Origin: Formivibrio citricus
GTDB lineage: Bacteria > Pseudomonadota > Gammaproteobacteria > Burkholderiales > Chitinibacteraceae
Assembly (NCBI RefSeq): GCF_900115065.1
Contig: NZ_FOVE01000003.1
Coordinates: forward strand, 156,189-220,188
Length of the DNA stretch: 64,000 bases
Direction of reading: 5' to 3'
Positions 16,024 through 24,289 of the stretch are shown here, piece by piece. A program made the position numbers and the translations under genes. Every line of letters starts with the position of its first letter. Within the stretch, counting starts at the first letter, position 1. Below the pieces are notes generated by a model, which saw only the letters and a program-made list of their open reading frames with translations, made no database searches and was not told the DNA's origin.

Positions 16024-16506
16024 ATGCAAGATAATACCGCCTTCACCTGTTTCCTGCCGGAAGAAGCCTCCACCCTCAAACTGGGTGCAGCACTCGCGCG
16101 CGTCCTGCTGCCCGGCATGACGCTTTTCCTCGAAGGCGACCTGGGCGCGGGCAAAACCACGCTCACGCGCGGCATCCTGCGCGGCCTGGGTTTTGCGGGG
16201 CGAGTGAAAAGCCCCACCTACACGCTGGTTGAATCTTATGCGCTTTCGAGCTTATACTTTTATCACTTTGATTTGTATAGATTTAGCGATCCGCTAGAAT
16301 GGGAAGATGCGGGACTGCGCGAATACTTCAACGCGCAATCGCTTTGCCTGATCGAATGGGCGGACAAGGCGGAGGGCTTGCTCCCGCCGCCAGACTGGAT
16401 CATCCGGCTTGCTCCGGAAGGTGAAGGCCGCCGGATCCGTATCGAACCTCGGAGCGAACAGGGCACATCATGCCTGGAAAAACTGAACAAACAGCCACCG
16501 ATCTGA
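16018..16506 (+). CDS. tsaE: tRNA t6A biosynthesis ATPase TsaE
   Basis: A 162-residue P-loop protein needed, with TsaB, TsaC and TsaD, to make N6-threonylcarbamoyladenosine in tRNA. Walker A is LEGDLGAGKTTLTRGILRGL; KSPTYTLVESY and FYHFDLYRFSDPLEWEDAGL are classic TsaE motifs, and LCLIEWADKAEGLLPP follows. It can start at 16018 or 16024; both overlap the divergent queG start. The C-terminal tail is longer than usual, and the last 37 bases overlap amiC in another frame. The tsaE-amiC pairing is common in proteobacteria. tsaB is at 43372-44052. Confidence 0.95.
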   Translation: MHMQDNTAFTCFLPEEASTLKLGAALARVLLPGMTLFLEGDLGAGKTTLTRGILRGLGFAGRVKSPTYTLVESYALSSLYFYHFDLYRFSDPLEWEDAGLREYFNAQSLCLIEWADKAEGLLPPPDWIIRLAPEGEGRRIRIEPRSEQGTSCLEKLNKQPPI

Positions 16507-17783
16507 GCCGCCGCCATTTTCTGGATGGTGCGGCTGCCGCGCTGTTCCTGGCAGTGACGCCGCGTGCACTGGCGGCCCCTGCTGCAAGCGTGGTTGCCGT
16601 TCGCCTCTGGCCATCGCACGCCTACACCCGCATCACCATCGAATCCACCGCGCCGCTCACTTTCAGCCATTTCTCGCTCAAGGATCCGGAGCGGCTGGTC
16701 GTCGACATGGAAGGCGTCGACCTCAACAACACGCTGCAAAGCCTTGCCACCAAGGCCGGCGTCGACGACCCCTACATCCAGAAAATGCGCGCGGCGCGCA
16801 ACAAACCGGGCGTGGTGCGCCTGGTCGTCGACCTGAAGTCGGCGGTCACCCCCCAAGTCTTCACGCTGACGCCGGTCGGCGAATACCGGCACCGCCTGGT
16901 GGTCGACCTTTATCCTGCCGGACAGGCGGATTCCCTGCTCGCTTTCCTGGGTGAGAAAGAATCGGCTGTCAAGGCATTCGAACCGCCCCCCGAACCGGGC
17001 AAGGTCGCGTCCAAACCTGAAACAGCACCGGCAGCCGACAAGGCGGAACCGGCGAAACTCAAGGTAGACCGTCTGACCACCATCGTGCTCGACCCCGGCC
17101 ATGGCGGCGAAGACCCCGGTGCGGTCGGCGCCTCGGGCAGCTACGAAAAAAATGTGGTGCTGGCGATTGCCCGCAAGCTCAAGGCGCAGCTTGAGGAAAT
17201 GCCTAACGTGCGCGTCATCCTCACCCGCGACGGCGATTATTTCGTCCCGCTGCACATGCGCGTGCGCAAGGCGCGCGCGGTCCGTGCCGACCTGTTCGTC
17301 TCGATCCACGCCGATGCCTTCATCCGCCCGGATGCGCGCGGCTCGTCGGTCTTCGTGCTTTCCGAAAAGGGCGCCTCGTCCACAGCGGCAAAATGGCTTG
17401 CGGACAACCAGAACAAGGCCGACTTGATCGGCGGCGTGAAATTCAACACCAAGGACAAATATCTGGCCCACACGCTGATGGACCTCACGCAGACCGCCAC
17501 CATCAACGACAGCCTCAAACTCGGCAAGGTCATGCTCTCCGAACTGGGCGGCGTCAACCGCCTGCACAAGAACGGTGTCGAACAGGCCGGCTTCGCCGTG
17601 CTCAAGGCACCGGACATCCCGTCGATCCTGATCGAAACCGCGTTCATCTCCAACCCGCAGGAAGAAAAGAAACTGCTCGACCCCGCCTACCAGCAGAAGA
17701 TGGCACAGGCGCTGACCCGCGGCATCCACAAGTATCTGGCCAAGGCACCGGTTTCCAACAACGCCCGCATGGCGATGAGATGA
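16470..17783 (+). CDS. amiC: N-acetylmuramoyl-L-alanine amidase AmiC, Tat-type signal
   Basis: A 437-residue periplasmic amidase that cleaves the amide between MurNAc and L-Ala during cell separation. The start LSRRHFLDGAAAALFLAVTP is a twin-arginine-type signal, as in E. coli AmiC. An AMIN domain (about 40-150; VRLWPSHAYTRITIESTAP) directs septal binding. After a Pro/Ala/Lys linker, the zinc amidase_3 domain begins TIVLDPGHGGEDPGAVG (about 203), with LFVSIHADAF and the catalytic Glu in LIETAFISNPQEE. It overlaps tsaE by 37 bases. A paired-hairpin repeat follows at 17827. Confidence 0.95.
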   Translation: MPGKTEQTATDLSRRHFLDGAAAALFLAVTPRALAAPAASVVAVRLWPSHAYTRITIESTAPLTFSHFSLKDPERLVVDMEGVDLNNTLQSLATKAGVDDPYIQKMRAARNKPGVVRLVVDLKSAVTPQVFTLTPVGEYRHRLVVDLYPAGQADSLLAFLGEKESAVKAFEPPPEPGKVASKPETAPAADKAEPAKLKVDRLTTIVLDPGHGGEDPGAVGASGSYEKNVVLAIARKLKAQLEEMPNVRVILTRDGDYFVPLHMRVRKARAVRADLFVSIHADAFIRPDARGSSVFVLSEKGASSTAAKWLADNQNKADLIGGVKFNTKDKYLAHTLMDLTQTATINDSLKLGKVMLSELGGVNRLHKNGVEQAGFAVLKAPDIPSILIETAFISNPQEEKKLLDPAYQQKMAQALTRGIHKYLAKAPVSNNARMAMR

Positions 17784-17826
17784 ACCGGGATTTTCCATTC
17801 TCAATCCGGCCTGATTATCATATAGA

Positions 17827-17907
17827 GTCGTCACCCCGGCGAAGGCCGGGGTCCAGTAGTTTTAACCCGCATCGTAACTGGATGCCGGCCTTCGCCGGCA
17901 TGACGAG
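17827..17907. repeat. Paired-hairpin dispersed repeat, copy 2
   Basis: Two facing hairpins: TCACCCCGGCGAAGGCCGG and GCCGGCCTTCGCCGGCATGA, separated by about 35 bases. Same family as 4286-4363. It lies in the amiC to Hsp70 gap and could act as a transcription or mRNA-end barrier. Confidence 0.85.
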
Positions 17908-18020
17908 CACATCAAAACTTTTCCGGCCCGATCAAATGGAAATTTCTGCTGAATATTTACCCGGCACAGCGCCCACCGCTTTCAGGTAGAATCCCGCCCT
18001 TTTTGCTTCGCCCCACGACC

Positions 18021-19271
18021 ATGCATCACGCTTGCGGCCTCGACTTCGGCACCTCCAATTCCACCTTCGGCATCGCTACGGCCGGCCGGCCACGCCTCTT
18101 GCCGCTGGAAGACGGCAAAACCACCCTGCCCTCGGTGGTGTTTTTCAATGCCGACGAAAACCACACCTGCTTCGGCCGCCAGGCGCTGGCCGAATACCTC
18201 GAAGGCTACGAAGGCCGGCTGATGCGTGCGCTGAAAAGCGTTCTCGGCACCAGCCTGATCGACGGCCGCACCGAGGTCCACGGCCATGCACTGCCCTTCC
18301 GCGAGCTGCTGGCCGAATTCATCGGCGAACTCAAGGCGCGCGGTGAAGAGGCTGCAGGCCAGTCTTTCGAACAGGCCGTGCTCGGCCGCCCCGTGCATTT
18401 TGTCGATGACGACCCCGTGGCGGACCGGCAAGCGCAGGACACCCTGGAAGAAATCGCCCGTGCGGTGGGGTTCCGGCATGTCGAATTCCAGTTCGAGCCC
18501 ATCGCCGCGGCCTTCAACTACGAAGCCGCCATCGCCGGCGAAGAACTGGTGCTGGTAGTCGACATCGGCGGCGGCACGTCGGATTTCTCGCTGGTACGGC
18601 TTTCCCCGGAGCGCGCGCACCATACCGACCGCCGCAGCGACATCCTCGCCAACGCCGGCGTGCACATCGGCGGAACGGATTTCGACCGGGCGTTGAACCT
18701 CGCTGCCGTCATGCCGCTGCTGGGCTTCAAATCCCTGCTGGCTAACGGCGCGGAAGTGCCCTCGGGCATCTATTTCAACCTGGCCACCTGGCACACCATC
18801 AACTCGGTGTATGCGCGCGGCGTGCTGCCCGGCTTGCAGGACACCTTCCGCAACGCTCGCGAAAAGGACAAGATCGAACGACTGATCCGCCTGATCAACC
18901 TGCGCGCCGGCCACTGGCTCGCCCTGCAGGTTGAAGAAGCCAAGATCGCGCTCTCGTCCGTCACCGAAACCCGCCTCGACCTGCGACATCTGGAACAAGA
19001 CCTGTGTCCGGCGCTTACCCGGGAAGACTTCTCCCAAGCCATCGAGCCGCTGGTTCAAAAGATCGAATCGACGCTCGATGAACTGATGCTGCAAGCCAAC
19101 ATCCGCAGCACGGAAGTCGATACCGTGTTCTTTACCGGCGGCGCTTGCAGCGTGCCGTTGCTGCGCACGCGGCTCGCCGCCCACATGCCGCAAGCCCGGC
19201 ATGTCGAGGGTGATTTGTTCGGCAGCATCGGCATGGGCTTGGCGCTCGATGCCGGACGCAAATTCCAGTAA
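18021..19271 (+). CDS. yegD: Hsp70-family protein, YegD-like
   Basis: A 416-residue protein made only of an actin-like ATPase domain. Phosphate 1: CGLDFGTSNSTFGIATAGRP at the N-terminus. Phosphate 2: LVLVVDIGGGTSDFSLVRL near 180. Adenosine motif: VDTVFFTGGACSVPLLRTRL near 370. The C-terminal substrate-binding domain of DnaK is missing, as is normal for YegD/YegD-like proteins. The ATG at 18021 (MHHACGLDFG) is preferred to a TTG 18 bases upstream because the phosphate motif follows directly. Cellular role is poorly known; a chaperone-like or regulatory ATPase is inferred. Confidence 0.9.
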   Translation: MHHACGLDFGTSNSTFGIATAGRPRLLPLEDGKTTLPSVVFFNADENHTCFGRQALAEYLEGYEGRLMRALKSVLGTSLIDGRTEVHGHALPFRELLAEFIGELKARGEEAAGQSFEQAVLGRPVHFVDDDPVADRQAQDTLEEIARAVGFRHVEFQFEPIAAAFNYEAAIAGEELVLVVDIGGGTSDFSLVRLSPERAHHTDRRSDILANAGVHIGGTDFDRALNLAAVMPLLGFKSLLANGAEVPSGIYFNLATWHTINSVYARGVLPGLQDTFRNAREKDKIERLIRLINLRAGHWLALQVEEAKIALSSVTETRLDLRHLEQDLCPALTREDFSQAIEPLVQKIESTLDELMLQANIRSTEVDTVFFTGGACSVPLLRTRLAAHMPQARHVEGDLFGSIGMGLALDAGRKFQ

Positions 19272-19320
19272 ACGGTCTCGATAAAACGAAAGCAGGACTT
19301 ACCTCAGCCTCGCGCCCATT

Positions 19321-19341
19321 AAATGATATTAATTATCATTT
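19321..19341. promoter_or_regulatory. Fur box upstream of small gene and DUF2325 gene
   Basis: AAATGATATTAATTATCATTT is a near-perfect palindrome (AAATGATA, five bases, TATCATTT) matching the iron-regulator consensus built on GATAATGATAATC units. It lies about 95 bases before the 72-residue gene at 19437, so that gene and the DUF2325 gene are probably repressed by Fur with iron. Confidence 0.75.
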
Positions 19342-19436
19342 ACACTCATTCCGTACCGCAATATGATGGAACCTTCATCGCCAGTGGACTGACCACTAGT
19401 TGGACGTTCGTCCAGATTCATTACGGAGAATGGGGT

Positions 19437-19655
19437 ATGCCAAACACAGAACTCTGGGCGGGAGCGCTCAGTTTGATGGTGCGATACGCCGAAACGGGCT
19501 GCGCGCAGTCCGGGCGCCAGGCGGCGCGCCTGCTCGACCGGATTGCGGACATGCCGGGAATCGACCAGGAAACAGGCGTGCTGCTGGAGCGCGCCAGCCT
19601 GAGACTGGCCGACCAGACAAAAGGAGGCGGCCATGTCTGCGCCCTCCAGGCTTAA
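19437..19655 (+). CDS. Small protein upstream of DUF2325 gene, unknown function
   Basis: A 72-residue protein, MPNTELWAGALSLMVRYAET onward, rich in Arg, Ala and Leu and predicted largely helical; no membrane segment or metal motif stands out. GGAG lies about ten bases before the ATG at 19437. It overlaps the next gene by 23 bases, so the two are read as one unit under the Fur box at 19321-19341. It resembles the small partner often seen beside DUF2325 genes, but I do not recognise a named family. Confidence 0.7.
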   Translation: MPNTELWAGALSLMVRYAETGCAQSGRQAARLLDRIADMPGIDQETGVLLERASLRLADQTKGGGHVCALQA

Positions 19656-20967
19656 GCCCGTGATCGCGCAGTTTGCGCAATCCGGCATCCTGTCGCCGGG
19701 CCATTCGCTCCCTGCCCCCCATGAAGCTGCCGGGCATGCGACTCCCGTCCGTCTCCGTTTGTGGGAACTGGCCGAGAAATACCATTGCCCGGTGATCGGC
19801 ACCTGCATTCCCATGCCGGAGCTGGCGAAACTGGCCAAGCGTTTCGGCCTTGCAGCGGCGCTGCACGACGAGTTCGCCCTGCATGTCGAGGCCGTGGGAC
19901 AGGCGCGCATCAGGAACGATTTTTCCGAAGCCCTGCAGCGCTATCTGGACAAGAAATACCAGCTCCAGATCGAGCGTTTTTCCAGGCTGAAAACCGATGC
20001 CGAGGTGCTCGAACAGTGGAAAGCCAGCCTGGAGAGCGGTGAGGTGGCAGGCGCCTTGTGGGCCGCGTTGACGCACAAAGCCTCCAGCGTGGATACCCGC
20101 CACTGCGCCTATGCCGACATCCACATGCTGTCGCATCAGGTAGGGGCCGGACAGGTCGCTGATGCCAGACGGCTGGCCCGGCTGGAAACGGAGAATGCCG
20201 AGCTGATGCAGGCGGTGCAGCAGGAGAAAGACGTTACCCGGCAGCAGATGGCGGCATTGCGACAACGCAACGCCGAGCTGGAAACCCGGCTGGCCGAACT
20301 GGAGGCAGCACAAGAACTGCACGAGGCCAACCGCCAGCGCCTTGTCGATTACGAGTCGGGCCAAGCGGTCAGCGCGTTGTGCAAGGAAGTGCTGGAACTG
20401 AAAAAACGGAACCAGCGGCTGTTTGCCGCCGAACAGCGTCTGTGGTCCCTGGAAAAGACGCAGGCAGCCAGCCATGCCGCCGCGCAGAAACTGGCCACGG
20501 AAAGAAATGCGGCACTTGCCGAGCGGGACGAACTGGAACAGTTGCTGCACGCCTTCCTCGGCAAGCAGGCGCCCCCCGGCTGTTCACGGCAAGCGACGGA
20601 AGAATGCGGTGCCTGCGAGCATGCGCTGTCCGAACGCTGCATCCTCTACGTGGGCGGGCGCACCTCCATGCAGGCGCAATACCGGCAACTCGCGGACCGT
20701 CTCGGCATCCACCTGATCCATCACGACGGCGGCATGGAGGAATCGCTCTCCCGCCTGCCGGAGATGATCCGTGGTGCGGATGTCGTGGTCTGCCCGACCG
20801 ACCACATCAGCCACTCGGCGTATTACCAGGTCAAAAATCACTGCAAGCGCATCGGCAAACCCTGCCTGTTCTATCGCGGCACGGGCATGGGCAGTTTCGC
20901 CGCGGCGATCGGGCGCGTCGCCCGCGGGGATTTCAGCTTGCCAATTGAAGCAGAAGAAAAACAATGA
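19633..20967 (+). CDS. DUF2325 domain protein, probably iron-regulated
   Basis: A 444-residue cytoplasmic protein. The N-terminal half is helical; RLRLWELAEKYHCPVIGTCI resembles a zinc/heme-type start with Cys residues near 52 and 58. A coiled coil spans about 180-300 (ARLARLETENAELMQAVQQE onward). Cys residues CGACEHALSERC precede the C-terminal DUF2325 domain (about 335-430): ILYVGGRTSMQAQYRQLADR, then DVVVCPTDHISHSAYYQVKN with HCKR, and CLFYRGTGMGSFAAAI. The function is unknown. The Fur box upstream and the feoAB genes further on suggest a role in iron or redox metabolism; that is inference from context. Confidence 0.85.
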   Translation: MSAPSRLKPVIAQFAQSGILSPGHSLPAPHEAAGHATPVRLRLWELAEKYHCPVIGTCIPMPELAKLAKRFGLAAALHDEFALHVEAVGQARIRNDFSEALQRYLDKKYQLQIERFSRLKTDAEVLEQWKASLESGEVAGALWAALTHKASSVDTRHCAYADIHMLSHQVGAGQVADARRLARLETENAELMQAVQQEKDVTRQQMAALRQRNAELETRLAELEAAQELHEANRQRLVDYESGQAVSALCKEVLELKKRNQRLFAAEQRLWSLEKTQAASHAAAQKLATERNAALAERDELEQLLHAFLGKQAPPGCSRQATEECGACEHALSERCILYVGGRTSMQAQYRQLADRLGIHLIHHDGGMEESLSRLPEMIRGADVVVCPTDHISHSAYYQVKNHCKRIGKPCLFYRGTGMGSFAAAIGRVARGDFSLPIEAEEKQ

Positions 20968-20977
20968 CTCATCATGC

Positions 20978-21295
20978 AACCCGGACACCGAAAACCTGCA
21001 CATGGAAGACGTATTGCTGTCCAAGCAGATGATGGACGCATTCGATGCCGCGAAAATCAAGATGGCCATCGATGACATGTCGTCATCGCGCGGGCTGATT
21101 TCCTACGCCTCGCCGCTGAATGCGGAATTCATCAAGTTCGACCGCGCCTGGCTTTCCGGCTGGCTGTCGCCGCGCCAGCGCACGATCCTGACCTGGGTGC
21201 TGGCCCAGGCCGCCGATCTTGGCCTGACCACCGTCCTCGAAGGCGTCGAAACCGAAGAGCACCTCGCCATGGCGCGCAATTTCGGCTTCGATCTG
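20978..21295 (+). pseudogene. Truncated EAL-domain remnant
   Basis: The frame from about 20978 reads like the second half of an EAL phosphodiesterase domain: DTENLHMEDVLLSK (the E-x-T-E-N strand), KIKMAIDDMSSSRGLISY (the DDFG region, now DDMS), AEFIKFDRAWL (the K-x-D strand) and LTTVLEGVETEEHLAMARNF (the AEGVET strand). The first half with the E-A-L motif is absent, and the Q-G-Y end is lost where a 161-base element with inverted ends begins at 21296. It cannot hydrolyse c-di-GMP. It begins about ten bases after the DUF2325 gene ends. Confidence 0.75.
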
Positions 21296-21456
21296 GTAGT
21301 CAGTCACACAGATTCTGCTATGTTCGGCGTGCCCCGCATCCCCATTCGCGTTGTCGCTCATCCTCGCCATAGCCCTGCTATGGCTGCGGTTCGCTTCGCG
21401 CGCATGGGGCGCGGATGCGCGCCTCGGCATCCACGCAAACCTGCGTGACTGACTAC
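21296..21456. repeat. Dispersed element with GTAGTCAGTCAC inverted ends, copy 1
   Basis: A 161-base unit starting GTAGTCAGTCACACAGATTC and ending ACCTGCGTGACTGACTAC; the terminal 12 bases are perfect inverted repeats. A second, internally shorter copy (70 bases) is at 24156-24225 and a fragment at 4394. The inner part holds further small palindromes (CCATAGCCCTGCTATGG). It cuts off the EAL remnant. It may be a non-autonomous mobile repeat or BIME-like unit. Confidence 0.75.
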
Positions 21457-21808
21457 TAGTGCCGGGCTTTCTTTACGAATCGCGCTTCATCCGCCGCGGC
21501 TGCCAGACAAAGCAATAGAGGCTTATCAGCCCCCCGTATGCCGCTCGCTTGATATTTATCAAGAATGTTTCTCATTAACAATTGAGACAAACGCGAGCTT
21601 CATATATATTGATAACGATTCTCATTTTAGAAAAATGCATTAATAGACAATTCAACATGGTTAGTCACACGCACCCCCAAATCCGGCACCCGCACTTACG
21701 ACGAGCCATCCTGGTCACTCGGACGAGCCTTTCGACACAGACTTTCGCGCGCCAGCCGCCGATCACCGACGACGGCACACAAAGCGCCAGCGAGACCAGG
21801 CACTTCTG
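21457..21808. other. Non-coding stretch before feoAB with iron-box signals
   Basis: About 350 bases without a convincing gene. It has an AT-rich promoter-like part (21550-21655) with a Fur box at 21611-21629 and a weaker dyad TCTCATT/ATTGAGA at 21570-21587. A 50-residue frame starting at 21657 has no ribosome site or recognisable sequence and is not called. Confidence 0.6.
21611..21629. promoter_or_regulatory. Fur box upstream of feoAB
   Basis: GATAACGATTCTCATTTTA matches the 19-base Fur consensus in most positions, including both hexamer ends. It is about 345 bases before feoA, with a ~143 bp element lying between. Iron-dependent repression of feoAB is expected. Confidence 0.65.
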
Positions 21809-21951
21809 AGAGCCTGTTCACGATCTGTCGCAGACGCCGTCAGCGGGGTGAAGCGCGGCGCAGGAACCGGAGTTTATGCAGATAAATGAGGATTCCGGGC
21901 AATACATGAGCCCCGATCACGGTTTCGCAGCAAGAGCGTGAACAAGTTCTG
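21809..21951. mobile_element. MITE-like element B, copy 1 (~143 bp)
   Basis: Starts AGCCTGTTCACGATCTGTCG and ends GAGCGTGAACAAGTTCT, imperfect inverted ends. The middle carries GTCAGCGGGGTGAAG and GGAACCGGAGTTTATGC with ATAAATGAGGATTCC, an inner imperfect hairpin. Copies are at 46671-46798, 51909-52051 and 53744-53888. It lies in the leader between the Fur box and feoA. No coding capacity. Confidence 0.82.
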
Positions 21952-21973
21952 AGCCAATACGCAGGAGAAAATA

Positions 21974-22279
21974 ATGTCCCACATAACAACGCCCGCTACG
22001 CTTGATCTGGCCATACTCGGCCAACCCCTGACTGTAGACCGCATACAGGCACCGGCCAACGCGCCCGAATGGGCGCGCTGGCTCGAAGAAATCGGCTTCA
22101 TCCCCGGTGAACAAGTCACTTTGATGGCCAAAGGCATTCCCGGCGGCGATCCGCTGGTGGTGCGAATCGGCCAATCCACTTTTGCATTGCGGAGTGCAGA
22201 AGCGGCATGCATCCGGGTCGCACCGGGCGATCCCGGGCACTCCGTCTTCGTTGCCAAACTGAAAGGAAACCAAGCATGA
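21974..22279 (+). CDS. feoA: Ferrous iron transport protein A
   Basis: A 101-residue SH3-like cytoplasmic protein. After an N-terminal extension of about 25 residues, the core reads WARWLEEIGFIPGEQVTLMA, then GGDPLVVRIGQSTFALRSAE and ACIRVA, as in FeoA. It is needed for FeoB-dependent Fe(II) uptake, probably by modulating the G domain or pore. GGAG precedes the ATG by a few bases. Its stop overlaps the feoB start in an ATGA junction. Confidence 0.92.
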   Translation: MSHITTPATLDLAILGQPLTVDRIQAPANAPEWARWLEEIGFIPGEQVTLMAKGIPGGDPLVVRIGQSTFALRSAEAACIRVAPGDPGHSVFVAKLKGNQA

Positions 22280-24156
22280 ACCAGGCCGTCATCCACTTTC
22301 ATCCGAGCGGCCCGCTCATGGCGCTGGTCGGCAACCCCAACTGCGGCAAGACCGCGCTGTTCAACCGCCTGACCGGCAGCCGGCAGAAGGTCGCGAACTA
22401 TGCCGGCGTTACGGTCGAACGCAAGGAAGGCCGTTTCACCACGCCGGCCGGCAAGACCATCCGCGTACTCGACCTGCCGGGCGCCTACAGCCTTTACCCG
22501 CGCTCGCCGGACGAGCGCGTGACCTGCGACGTGCTGTTCGGTCGCGCGCAAGGTGAAAAGCGGCCGGACCTCGTGGTCTGCGTGGTCGATGCCACCAACC
22601 TGCGCCGCAACCTGCGCTTGGCGCTGGCCGTGAAACGTCTGGGCCTGCCGTGCGTGGTCGCGCTCAACATGACCGACCTCGCGGAAAAGCGCGGCCTGCG
22701 CATTTCGCCCGCAGCGCTGGCGGCCGAGCTCGGCATGCCGGTGGTCAGCACCGTGGCGATCAAGCGCGACGGCATCGAACCCCTGCTGGCGCTGTTCGAC
22801 GACCAGAACGTCTGGCGCAACGCCGCGCCGGCCAGCCACGGCAGCAATGAGCACTCCGAGCAGGCCGACCACATTGTGGTCAGGCAAATCCTGCAACGGC
22901 TGAATCTCGACGAGATCGTCCCGCACACCACGAGCGACCGCATCGACCGCTTCGTGCTGCATCCGGTCGTCGGCCCGCTGTTGCTGGCTGCCGTACTGTT
23001 TCTGGTATTCCAGGCCGTGTTTGCCTGGGCCGAAGCACCCAAGGCACTGATCCAGGCGACAACGGGCGGGGTCAGCGCCCTGGCGGGCGACCTGCTGCCC
23101 GAGGGCTGGATCAAGAGCCTCGTCGTCGACGGCATCATCGCCGGTGCGGGCGGGGTGCTGGTATTCCTGCCGCAGATCATCATCCTGTACTTCTTCATTC
23201 TGGTACTGGAGGAATCCGGCTATCTGCCGCGCGCGGCCTTCCTGCTCGACCGGCTCATGGGCGGCGTAGGCTTGAGCGGGCGCTCGTTCATCCCGCTGCT
23301 GTCGAGCTTTGCCTGTGCGATTCCCGGCATCATGGCCGCCCGCACCATCGCCAACCCGCGCGACCGGCTGGTGACAATCATGATCGCACCGCTGATGACC
23401 TGCTCCGCGCGCCTGCCGGTGTATGCGCTGCTGATCGGCGCCTTCATTCCGCAACAGGAAATCTGGGGCATGTTCGAGTTGCAGGGGCTGGTACTGCTCG
23501 GCCTGTACGTCGCCGGCATTGTCGGCGCGATGCTTGTGGCCTGGACGCTCAAGCGCTTTACCAGTGCCGGCCGCCAGGTGCGCCCGCTGATGATGGAGTT
23601 GCCGAGCTACCATCTGCCGACCGTGCGCAACATCGCCATCGGCCTGTGGCAACGCGGCACGATCTTCCTGAAGCGCGTCGGCGGCGTGATCCTGCTGCTG
23701 AGCATTCTCATCTGGTTCCTGGCGAGCTTCCCCGGCGCACCGGAAGGCGCCACCGGCGCGGCCATCGAATACAGCTTCGCCGGCATGATCGGCCACGCGC
23801 TGGCCACGGTTTTCGAGCCAATCGGTTTCAACTGGCAGATCTGTATCGCGCTGATCCCCGGACTGGCAGCGCGCGAAGTCGCGGTCAGTGCCCTCGGTAC
23901 GGTCTACGCGCTTACCGCGACCGGCGGAGAAACGGCCCAGGCCCTGGCCCCGCTGATCGCCGAAAGCTGGAGCCTCGCCACGGCGTTCTCCCTGCTGGCC
24001 TGGTACATCTTCGCCCCGCAATGCCTCGCCACACTGGCGGCGGTCAAACGCGAAACCGGCGGCTGGAAAATGCCGCTGGTCATGGCTGGCTATTTGTTCG
24101 GACTGGCTTATCTGGCGTCGTTCGTGACCTACCGGGTGGTGCTGGGAATGGGTTAG
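22276..24156 (+). CDS. feoB: Ferrous iron transport protein B
   Basis: A 626-residue inner-membrane Fe(II) transporter with an N-terminal GTPase. G1 is LVGNPNCGKTALFNRLTG (about 16-33), G2 GVTVERKEG, G3 VLDLPGAYSL, and G4 LNMTD. About ten membrane segments follow, including two gate-type repeats: FACAIPGIMAARTI and GLAAREVAVSALGTVYAL, with conserved Cys and Pro. The C-terminal cytoplasmic part and a separate FeoC are missing, common outside enterobacteria. The ATG at 22276 overlaps feoA. The stop codon TAG coincides with the first base of a GTAGTCA element at 24156, so the terminal residues (TYRVVLGMG) may have been set by that insertion. Confidence 0.96.
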   Translation: MNQAVIHFHPSGPLMALVGNPNCGKTALFNRLTGSRQKVANYAGVTVERKEGRFTTPAGKTIRVLDLPGAYSLYPRSPDERVTCDVLFGRAQGEKRPDLVVCVVDATNLRRNLRLALAVKRLGLPCVVALNMTDLAEKRGLRISPAALAAELGMPVVSTVAIKRDGIEPLLALFDDQNVWRNAAPASHGSNEHSEQADHIVVRQILQRLNLDEIVPHTTSDRIDRFVLHPVVGPLLLAAVLFLVFQAVFAWAEAPKALIQATTGGVSALAGDLLPEGWIKSLVVDGIIAGAGGVLVFLPQIIILYFFILVLEESGYLPRAAFLLDRLMGGVGLSGRSFIPLLSSFACAIPGIMAARTIANPRDRLVTIMIAPLMTCSARLPVYALLIGAFIPQQEIWGMFELQGLVLLGLYVAGIVGAMLVAWTLKRFTSAGRQVRPLMMELPSYHLPTVRNIAIGLWQRGTIFLKRVGGVILLLSILIWFLASFPGAPEGATGAAIEYSFAGMIGHALATVFEPIGFNWQICIALIPGLAAREVAVSALGTVYALTATGGETAQALAPLIAESWSLATAFSLLAWYIFAPQCLATLAAVKRETGGWKMPLVMAGYLFGLAYLASFVTYRVVLGMG

Positions 24157-24225
24157 TAGTCAATCACACAGATTCTGCCATGTTCGTCACGCCCTGCATC
24201 CACGCGAACCTGCGTAACTGACTAC
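24156..24225. repeat. Dispersed element with GTAGTCAGTCAC inverted ends, copy 2
   Basis: A 70-base copy: GTAGTCAATCACACAGATTC to CCTGCGTAACTGACTAC. Compared with 21296-21456 it lacks the inner ~90 bases. The left end overlaps the last base of feoB. Confidence 0.75.
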
Positions 24226-24255
24226 CAGGACAGAATCTGGCGGAGTCCTTTCACG

Positions 24256-24289
24256 ACAAGCCCCGGTTCGATGCCGGGGCTTGTTGTTT
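24256..24289 (+). terminator. Rho-independent terminator after feoAB
   Basis: ACAAGCCCCGG, seven-base loop, CCGGGGCTTGT, then TGTTT. A perfect 11-bp GC-rich stem with a T-rich tail, placed after feoB and before fbp. Confidence 0.85.

Noticed and set aside
21657..21809. A 50-residue frame between the feo Fur box and feoA
   Set aside because: No ribosome site, no recognisable sequence, and it ends at element B.
21874..24021. A 715-codon open frame on the minus strand
   Set aside because: It is a shadow of feoB: high GC keeps the opposite frame free of stops, and feoB has all expected motifs.
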